From Candidatus Obscuribacterales bacterium (GTDB lineage: Bacteria > Cyanobacteriota > Vampirovibrionia > Obscuribacterales > Obscuribacteraceae), in NCBI GenBank assembly GCA_031292355.1, contig JARLHI010000055.1:423288-487287 (forward strand): a stretch of 64,000 bases of DNA. The letters are read 5' to 3'. The notes beneath the pieces are model-generated. The model ran no database searches. It worked only from the letters and a program-made list of their open reading frames with translations, and was not told the origin of the DNA. Position 1 is the stretch's first letter, and each line of letters starts with the position of its first letter. Both the position numbers and the translations under genes were made by a program. This document shows positions 59,233-64,000 of this stretch, in pieces.

Positions 59233-59343
59233 AGAAGGTTTGGCACCGCTGGCGGTGGTGTCAATTTAAGCGTTTGATTCTTCATTGCTGTTTCAAATTT
59301 TACTTGAAACTAGCTTATCGGCTGAGTTTGGAGGTGAGTAGAA

Positions 59344-59469
59344 ATGGAAACGGTTGCCAAAACTCGGGTTGACAAAGAATTGGGCAGTGGTTTTAATGAG
59401 AGTGTAAAAGTTATAGATTTTCTGACAGCTTTTTTGAGGAGCTTAAAAAATGGATTGCAAAACGCATAG
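59344..59469 (+). CDS. Probable 41-residue protein overlapping the His-rich gene
   Basis: A short frame with one of the best ribosome-binding sites in the window (GGAGGTGAG at 59330-59338, five bases before the ATG). It encodes METVAKTRVDKELGSG..., then VIDFLTAFLRSLKNGLQNA, a likely amphipathic C-terminal helix. Its stop overlaps the start of the His-rich gene by 20 bases. No family known. It may be a small protein or a leader that couples translation of the next gene. Confidence 0.5.
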   Translation: METVAKTRVDKELGSGFNESVKVIDFLTAFLRSLKNGLQNA

Positions 59470-59794
59470 TGGGCACGATCACAAGCATGGCGAGTCTTGC
59501 GGTCATCCTGCGGTTCAACATGGCGATCACGTTGATTATGCGCATGATAACCATTTGCACCATCAACATGGTGAACACGTTGATGAGCACACGCTAGAAG
59601 TGTCTGAAACTAATGCAGTAAAATGCACGCCAGACCATAAATGTTCAGGGCACGACGCTGAGCATAAGCATTCTGCAGATTGTGGTCATGCAGCAGTTCC
59701 GCATGGTGACCATGTTGATTACATTGTTTCTGGTCATCTGCACAATCCTTGCAAGGATCATTGTGATGATCATGGAAAGATTTCAGCAAAATAA
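59450..59794 (+). CDS. Histidine-rich two-repeat metal-binding protein
   Basis: A 114-residue cytoplasmic-type protein (no signal peptide), very rich in His, with many Cys and Asp. Two repeats of about 40 residues contain the shared core CGHPAVQHGDHVDY / CGHAAVPHGDHVDY. Each is preceded by a GHD-H-KHG-type run and followed by HLHHQHGEHVDEH or HLHNPCKDHCDDHG. This composition suggests zinc, nickel or copper buffering. It could also be a metallochaperone. GAGGAG lies nine bases before the ATG. The FTR1 permease and the RcnR-like module show other metal handling in the window but are not linked to it. Confidence 0.75.
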   Translation: MDCKTHSGHDHKHGESCGHPAVQHGDHVDYAHDNHLHHQHGEHVDEHTLEVSETNAVKCTPDHKCSGHDAEHKHSADCGHAAVPHGDHVDYIVSGHLHNPCKDHCDDHGKISAK

Positions 59795-59826
59795 AGGCCA
59801 TGGCGGTTCAGACCGGGATTTAATGA

Positions 59827-60585
59827 CTATGCATTTAGCGGTTGACCATCCGGGTCTTTCCCGCGAAGTCGTCTCCATTTGACCTGTAAGTTGACTCTAT
59901 TCACAACCACAATAAACACTTTGCGGAATTGATCGGCTGGGCACGTCAGTGGATGAACACCGTGCCATGACTGCTCTGTGCGTTGGAAGATAAAGCTGTG
60001 ATTGCCTTTGATAGTTGAGGCAGCACAGATTTTAAAATCAGAGAAATAAGGAGCCGAGTGGACCGGTAAACGCTTGTCGCTTTTTAACACGAGTGTCTGG
60101 CCACCCCAGTCGTCATTCCAATCGCTGTCTTTATGAAAATAGAAAATGTGTGAACCCAGTTTGCGTTTTGCGTCCACGTGTGGTGAGACAGAGCAACCTT
60201 TTGACGCATAATGCCAGTGCATGGTTAGCACTGTTTCCTCATTACTCTCCAGGGCAAACAATTTCCGCAGAAAATGGTCGTATTCATTACTGTGAAGAAT
60301 GTCGATGAATTTCTGCCACTGCGGGGAAAGCTCTAATCCGGGACGATATTGCAGGGTCAGTCGATCATGGCTTTGTTGTCCATAATCTCTTTTCTTACCA
60401 ACTTCAGGTTTTAGTTGGCAAGGGAGTGGAAGCGTTTGATAGAGCGAATCAAATGCCTCCTCCGTGAGAAAGCCGTTAATATTCATCCAGGGAAATGGAT
60501 TGGCATTTTGAAAGGCAGCTGCGTCAATTGCTTCAATATTGGCCAGGTCGAGATATTTTGCGTTTTTCGATACTACACAATCCAC
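59827..60585 (-). CDS. 2-oxoglutarate/Fe(II)-dependent oxygenase
   Basis: The double-stranded beta-helix iron site is visible: H136 and D138 in CSVSPHVDAKRK, the distal H208 in QSWHGVHPLT, and the 2-oxoglutarate-binding Arg221 in QFRKVFIVVVN. The N-terminus (FPWMNINGFLTEEAFDSLYQTLP) is like prolyl-hydroxylase-type and other small-protein or amino-acid hydroxylases. The substrate is unknown. The 252-residue protein is complete. It is convergent with the His-rich gene and lies 12 bases after the next gene on the same strand. Confidence 0.88.
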   Translation of the reverse strand: MDCVVSKNAKYLDLANIEAIDAAAFQNANPFPWMNINGFLTEEAFDSLYQTLPLPCQLKPEVGKKRDYGQQSHDRLTLQYRPGLELSPQWQKFIDILHSNEYDHFLRKLFALESNEETVLTMHWHYASKGCSVSPHVDAKRKLGSHIFYFHKDSDWNDDWGGQTLVLKSDKRLPVHSAPYFSDFKICAASTIKGNHSFIFQRTEQSWHGVHPLTCPADQFRKVFIVVVNRVNLQVKWRRLRGKDPDGQPLNA

Positions 60586-60597
60586 TGGATTCTCCTG

Positions 60598-62019
60598 CTA
60601 TTTGAGTGAAGCCTTGATCGTGTCAATTTTTGCGCTTGAAGTTTTGAACGGATCGTAATCGGGGTTCTTGCTGTGCTTGTAGCTAGCGATTTGTTGATTG
60701 GCACCAGTGGCCAGTCCTTCTAGCAGCCAGCTCCCCCAACTCACTTCATTGACCGTCGCCGCTTGAGCCACACGTCTGAAGGCAGTTGTTGGTTTGTCGT
60801 TGTATTTATAACCAGCGTTCATTAGGAGCGCTCCCCAGCCTAGTTGCGTACCGCCTTTGATGCCGTACGAGATGATATCGGCCATCAATTTGCGCTTAGC
60901 TGCGGCTGCTTCTAGATCCATCTTTCGTTGACGACTTTCCAGCAATTTTTTGCAAACCAGGTAAGCCTGCAGTCTTTCGGTTAGTGGTTGTCCTACAGTG
61001 ACACCGGGCTGTTTAGATAATGCCACCAGTTTGTTAGCATCAGTATCGAGTTGGTTGATTGTGTTCTGCTCAACTTGACCGAAAGCATTAGCCAATTTCG
61101 CGCGAGCGGATTTGCTGACGATTCTTCCACCGCCTTCAAAAAGTATTGGTGCAACTGTAAGAATGCCAGCAGATACTTCAAATGGGATACCACCGCCGCC
61201 AACTTTCTTGAGATTGGTTTGTTGCACTCCACGTAGCACAAGAATTGTGCCAGGGATTCCTGTGGCTCCTACTGCGATGGTGCCAAGTGTTGTTAAGTCG
61301 CGAACCGCATGGCGTTTTCGATAATCCACATATAGTCTAGAGAAATCTGCGAGTGTCAAATTTCTGCAATCTTCCAGAATTTTTCCTTCGGCTGTCCAGA
61401 ATTCTTTCATGTTTGCATCAGTTGTCTTGTCGACGAGTGCCTGGCGCTCACTCAGTAAGGCTGTCAGTTCCTTGTTCAGAGCGATCACACGATTTAAAGT
61501 CGTTTTCGAATCAAGCCCTTTTTTTCTAGTCTGTAAATCTTGAACCTGATCGATTATGTATTCGCCCGAGTAGGCCGCAACGACAGCAGAGTAGGCTGCT
61601 AGCACGATAATCAAACCAGCTTCGAGGCGCCCTCTATTTTGTAGTCCAAGACCTGGGTTGCGGTTGTAGCGCCAAAATTGACTCATTAAGGTAATGTCGC
61701 CAGCGTTTGCCAGACCAGCACCACCAATCTGGTAAATACTGTTACGTATTTGCTGACCTCTGTCCGTTTTTGTGTAGTTGTTTCTGAAGTCGGTGTTGGT
61801 GCGAATGATCTCCAACTCTTTTTCAAGAATGTCGCGACTGATTGCGTCGACGCCGTTATCGGCGATGGTTACAGAAGCTGAAAGAACAGGTGTGGCAGAT
61901 GCTGTCAGCACAGGCTCTTCGGCGGCAAGTGATTGTATTGGAGCCACAGCCTGAGACGTAAACAGTATTGCAGCGGCTGCCGATAGTGCGATTCGCTTAC
62001 TAACATTCGTGTTCATCAT
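60598..62019 (-). CDS. Unrecognised secreted or membrane protein
   Basis: The signal peptide is MMNTNVSKRIALSAAAAILFTSQAVAPIQSLA. The mature 440 residues alternate charged helices (ELEIIRTNTDFRNNYTKTDRGQQIRN; QDLQTRKKGLDSK) with hydrophobic segments: AGLIIVLAAYSAVVAAYSG, DLTTLGTIAVGATGIPGTILVL and PFEVSAGILTVAPILFEGG. It may therefore be membrane-embedded or form a helical pore-like structure. No family recognised. The AGGAAA site favours the first or second ATG. It is upstream of the oxygenase on the same strand and probably co-transcribed with it. Confidence 0.6.
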   Translation of the reverse strand: MMNTNVSKRIALSAAAAILFTSQAVAPIQSLAAEEPVLTASATPVLSASVTIADNGVDAISRDILEKELEIIRTNTDFRNNYTKTDRGQQIRNSIYQIGGAGLANAGDITLMSQFWRYNRNPGLGLQNRGRLEAGLIIVLAAYSAVVAAYSGEYIIDQVQDLQTRKKGLDSKTTLNRVIALNKELTALLSERQALVDKTTDANMKEFWTAEGKILEDCRNLTLADFSRLYVDYRKRHAVRDLTTLGTIAVGATGIPGTILVLRGVQQTNLKKVGGGGIPFEVSAGILTVAPILFEGGGRIVSKSARAKLANAFGQVEQNTINQLDTDANKLVALSKQPGVTVGQPLTERLQAYLVCKKLLESRQRKMDLEAAAAKRKLMADIISYGIKGGTQLGWGALLMNAGYKYNDKPTTAFRRVAQAATVNEVSWGSWLLEGLATGANQQIASYKHSKNPDYDPFKTSSAKIDTIKASLK

Positions 62020-62184
62020 GGGATTTCCTAAATTTCTGCTAGAGCATATTTACTGTGCGATAGGTTAGACCTCATTGAGGATGAGTTTCATCAGCCACAG
62101 TGATGAGCCTAAGAATGAAACATTGGAAGACAAGGGGGACGTGATGACCAAAATATCCGCTTAGTCTGGGAAACAAAATGCAAT

Positions 62185-62222
62185 ATGATTCTCAAAAGAG
62201 ATTTGAAATTACTGAGAATCAT
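62185..62222. promoter_or_regulatory. 10-bp inverted repeat ATGATTCTCA / TGAGAATCAT
   Basis: Perfect arms at 62185-62194 and 62213-62222 separated by 18 bases. TGAGAATCAT resembles a Fur half-site, and the arrangement could also fold as an RNA hairpin. Confidence 0.5.
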
Positions 62223-62343
62223 CTGCGAATCTAAGATGAACTTACTTTGGTTCGAACCCGATCGCGTAGGAAATGCGAGGCTGTCGAATCAAAACATTTG
62301 GGTGTTGTCAGCTGGTAGCGCGAATTTGGCTAGCAAACATTAC

Positions 62344-62358
62344 TGAGAAAGAGTCTCA
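62344..62358. promoter_or_regulatory. Fur-like 7-1-7 site
   Basis: TGAGAAAGAGTCTCA agrees with the Fur core TGATAATGATTATCA at 11 of 15 positions and is itself symmetric at the ends. It lies about 370 bases upstream of the iron permease gene, which is far for direct control, so an intermediate RNA or a long leader is implied. Confidence 0.4.
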
Positions 62359-62725
62359 TTAATTAAAGGGGCGATGCGGCCTTCTCATGGAAATAGCTGT
62401 TGTTAAGCGCAAAATCTCTTACAGGCTGAGATTTGCTCTAGTTGCGTGGCTTTTTTGTTGATTGCAGATTCTAAAGCGCAGTGGTGTCAATCAAAGTGGT
62501 GATTGTGTAGATTGAAGATTCCCAACCGTATACCAATCTTTGATCTGGATTTCTGCAAGCCTGCACCAATTGAAAAATTAGCCTGATTTCGCTTGAAAGC
62601 TTATCGCTTCTAGTTTCATCCGGCAATTTTCTCTGCTTTTTGTCAGTTGTTCAGATGAAGGCAAATGTCGATGGCGGTCGGCAAGTTTCTCTGCGCATAA
62701 CCCGCCAAAGGTTAGTGCGTGATAG

Positions 62726-63730
62726 ATGGGTGTGACAATGAATAGTCAACGTTTTCAACCTAACGAAGTTTTTCGAACGTTCTGTTGCATAGTTCTCGGC
62801 GCTGGTGCTGTGGCTTTGTTAGCTGTTCTTGTTTGGCAAGGCTTTACTTCAGCCGGCACTCCAGATCCAACTCTCCCTCACTTGGGTACAGGCGCAGCTG
62901 TCGTTGATACAGCTGTTCTTGTTTTTCGTGAGGGGCTGGAAACAATACTTGTGCTCGCTGTCGTTATGGCTGGTTTTACCGGTCAACGTGGTGCTCTCAA
63001 AAAACCTGTCGTAATCGGAGCCGTTGCTGCTCTTGCGGCAACTGTTGTGACTTGGTTTGTGGCTGTCGGTATTCTTAGCGATATGGCCAAGAATGTTTCG
63101 GCACTCGCTCTTCAGGCTGGTACAGGGCTGCTTGCAGTTGTTGTTTTGATCGTCGTGATGAATTGGTTTTTGCACAAGTTCTACTGGACAGGCTGGTTGT
63201 CCATGCACGGCAAATTCAAACGCGACCTAATTACAGAAAACACTGCGACGAATCTAAGCTCCTCTTTGAGCGGACGCCTCTTTGTCGGTATGGCACTGCT
63301 TGGCTTTTCCTCGGTATATCGCGAGGGTTTTGAAGTGGTGTTGTTTCTACAAAGTCTACGATTGCAGGTGGGATCTGAAATCGTTCTGCAAGGCGTGGCG
63401 CTTGGGCTATTCTTCACGGGCATCATCGGTGTCCTGACATTTCAGGCGCACAAACGTTTGCCTCACCGGCAGATGCTAATAGCTACAGGAGTGTTGCTGT
63501 TTGTGGTGCTGCTCGTGATGGTGGGCGAGGAAGCTCAAGAAATGCAACAGGCTGGCTGGTTGACTACGACCAATTTGGACTGGAGAATTCCTGGTTGGTT
63601 AGGTGTCTGGTTCTCCGTTTTTCCGACCGTTGAAACTATCGTTGCCCAGGTGATCGCGACGGTGATCGTTCTTGGTTCCTACTTCGGCGGTCAATACTTG
63701 ATGGTCTGGCGTAAGAACAAATTCGCCTAA
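62726..63730 (+). CDS. FTR1-family iron permease
   Basis: A multi-helix inner-membrane protein. Both hallmark iron-ligand motifs are present: REGLE at residues 68-72 (VFREGLETILVLAVV) and REGFE at 199-203 (VYREGFEVVLFLQSL). There are about seven membrane helices in 334 residues. In bacteria such permeases import Fe(II)/Fe(III), often with EfeO/EfeB or a ferroxidase; none is seen here, though the window ends 270 bases later. The gene could start at ATG 62726 or ATG 62738; neither has a clear ribosome-binding site. It has a long leader with Fur-like elements upstream. Confidence 0.92.
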   Translation: MGVTMNSQRFQPNEVFRTFCCIVLGAGAVALLAVLVWQGFTSAGTPDPTLPHLGTGAAVVDTAVLVFREGLETILVLAVVMAGFTGQRGALKKPVVIGAVAALAATVVTWFVAVGILSDMAKNVSALALQAGTGLLAVVVLIVVMNWFLHKFYWTGWLSMHGKFKRDLITENTATNLSSSLSGRLFVGMALLGFSSVYREGFEVVLFLQSLRLQVGSEIVLQGVALGLFFTGIIGVLTFQAHKRLPHRQMLIATGVLLFVVLLVMVGEEAQEMQQAGWLTTTNLDWRIPGWLGVWFSVFPTVETIVAQVIATVIVLGSYFGGQYLMVWRKNKFA

Positions 63731-63746
63731 TCCCAATACATCCCGG

Positions 63747-63780
63747 AAGCTGAATTGGATTTCCAGTTCAGCTTTCGCTT
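63747..63780 (+). terminator. Probable terminator of the iron permease gene
   Basis: AAGCTGAA (63747-63754) pairs with TTCAGCTT (63767-63774), extended inward by TGG/CCA. The tail is only weakly T-rich (TCGCTTTG). It lies 17 bases past the stop codon. Confidence 0.55.
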
Positions 63781-63860
63781 TGTACTCCCAACGCTATACG
63801 CTACATTCTCAACTGTTACTTTGAATGTGCACTCCGGACGCTATAAGCTCAATTTTTGTC
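63780..63860. repeat. Copy of the TAGCG-type intergenic repeat
   Basis: On the minus strand TTGAGCTTATAGCGTCC and GTTGAGAATGTAGCGTATAGCG recall the words seen in other gaps of the window. The match is looser than elsewhere. Past it, TGTCATTTCAG occurs twice (about 63940-63950 and 63983-63994). I see no gene up to the window end. Confidence 0.35.
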
Positions 63861-64000
63861 CCGGTCTATTCATGCATATAGTTGTCGGGTAGTGTTTTTT
63901 TTGAAAATCGAGTTCTCTGCTTGTTTTCAAGGACTCTTTGTCATTTCAGACTTGGGTTTGAAGACTGTTTTCCCCTACTTTCTGTCATTTCAGGCATCGC

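Larger units (their letters stand above)
62020..62725 (+). other. Long leader region upstream of the iron permease
   Basis: I see no protein gene. It contains a long inverted repeat (62185-62222), a Fur-like palindrome (62344-62358), both listed separately, and a hairpin GCAAAATCTC/GAGATTTGC at 62409-62436 (one bulge). TTTTTT at 62451-62456 follows that hairpin, a terminator-like arrangement. The segment 62360-62456 could be a small RNA or an attenuated leader. The remainder to 62725 has no clear promoter hexamers. Confidence 0.45.

Noticed and set aside
59233..59262. Hairpin GGCACCG/CGGTGGTGTC as terminator of the SohB-like gene
   Set aside because: The stem is short and interrupted, and is not followed by a T run.
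62248..62262. tRNA-like T-loop sequence GGTTCGAACCC
   Set aside because: Flanking bases do not form a T stem, and no acceptor or anticodon arm can be placed on either strand.

Overview
The window looks like chromosomal DNA of a Gram-negative-type bacterium of intermediate base composition. Outer-membrane-type beta-barrel, lipoprotein and periplasmic proteins are present. ClpC, YidC and the dnaA neighbourhood have a cyanobacterial-lineage flavour, and many large proteins belong to no family I recognise. My best guess is a non-photosynthetic relative of Cyanobacteria (Vampirovibrionia/Melainabacteria, perhaps Obscuribacterales). This is an inference from gene content, not from a marker phylogeny. 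I see no transposase, integrase, prophage or CRISPR array.

Layout. 0-15 kb: macro-domain protein, a glycine-zipper protein, clpC, topA, tsaE, an unrecognised 702-residue protein, a candidate structured RNA, two TPR proteins, a probable lipoprotein translationally coupled to coaE, and an amidohydrolase. 15-20 kb: a 1513-residue fusion of a DUF559-like nuclease, a UvrD-type helicase, a pentapeptide-repeat linker and two zinc ribbons. 20-30 kb: a small secreted protein, an oligopeptide-binding lipoprotein, a glycosyltransferase, a single-chain xanthine-dehydrogenase-like molybdoenzyme followed directly by a double-ABM membrane protein, and a cupin. 30-34 kb: a metal module with a P1B-like ATPase, an RcnR-like metal sensor, its G-tract operator, and a divergent two-component system. 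34-45 kb: envelope functions (glycosyltransferase, acyltransferase, HAD hydrolase, beta-barrel protein, FecR-like proteins) ending in a FecR / CHASE2-kinase / response-regulator operon.

45-52 kb: the origin-type cluster. rpmH-rnpA-yidD-yidC-jag run on the minus strand, with dnaA and dnaN divergent on the plus strand. The dnaA-dnaN gap carries DnaA-box-like sites. rnpA and yidC both have unusual internal insertions, and rpmH is only 44 codons. 52-55 kb: a run of three receiver-like proteins that share an unusual inserted segment, the third fused to an ASCH domain, followed by an unknown protein. 55-64 kb: an ACT-like protein with a perfect palindrome over its start codon, a GNAT acetyltransferase, an NlpC/P60-type hydrolase, tRNA-Asp, a SohB/SppA protease, a small ORF overlapping a histidine-rich protein, a 2OG-Fe(II) oxygenase, an unknown secreted/membrane protein, and an FTR1 iron permease behind a long leader with inverted repeats.

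The strongest candidates for undescribed biology are the nuclease-helicase-zinc-ribbon fusion, the inserted-receiver/ASCH cluster, the fused molybdoenzyme whose purine-binding residues are changed, and the metal-sensor module whose ATPase lacks the usual CPC motif. Alignments to named reference proteins were made from memory and should be recomputed.
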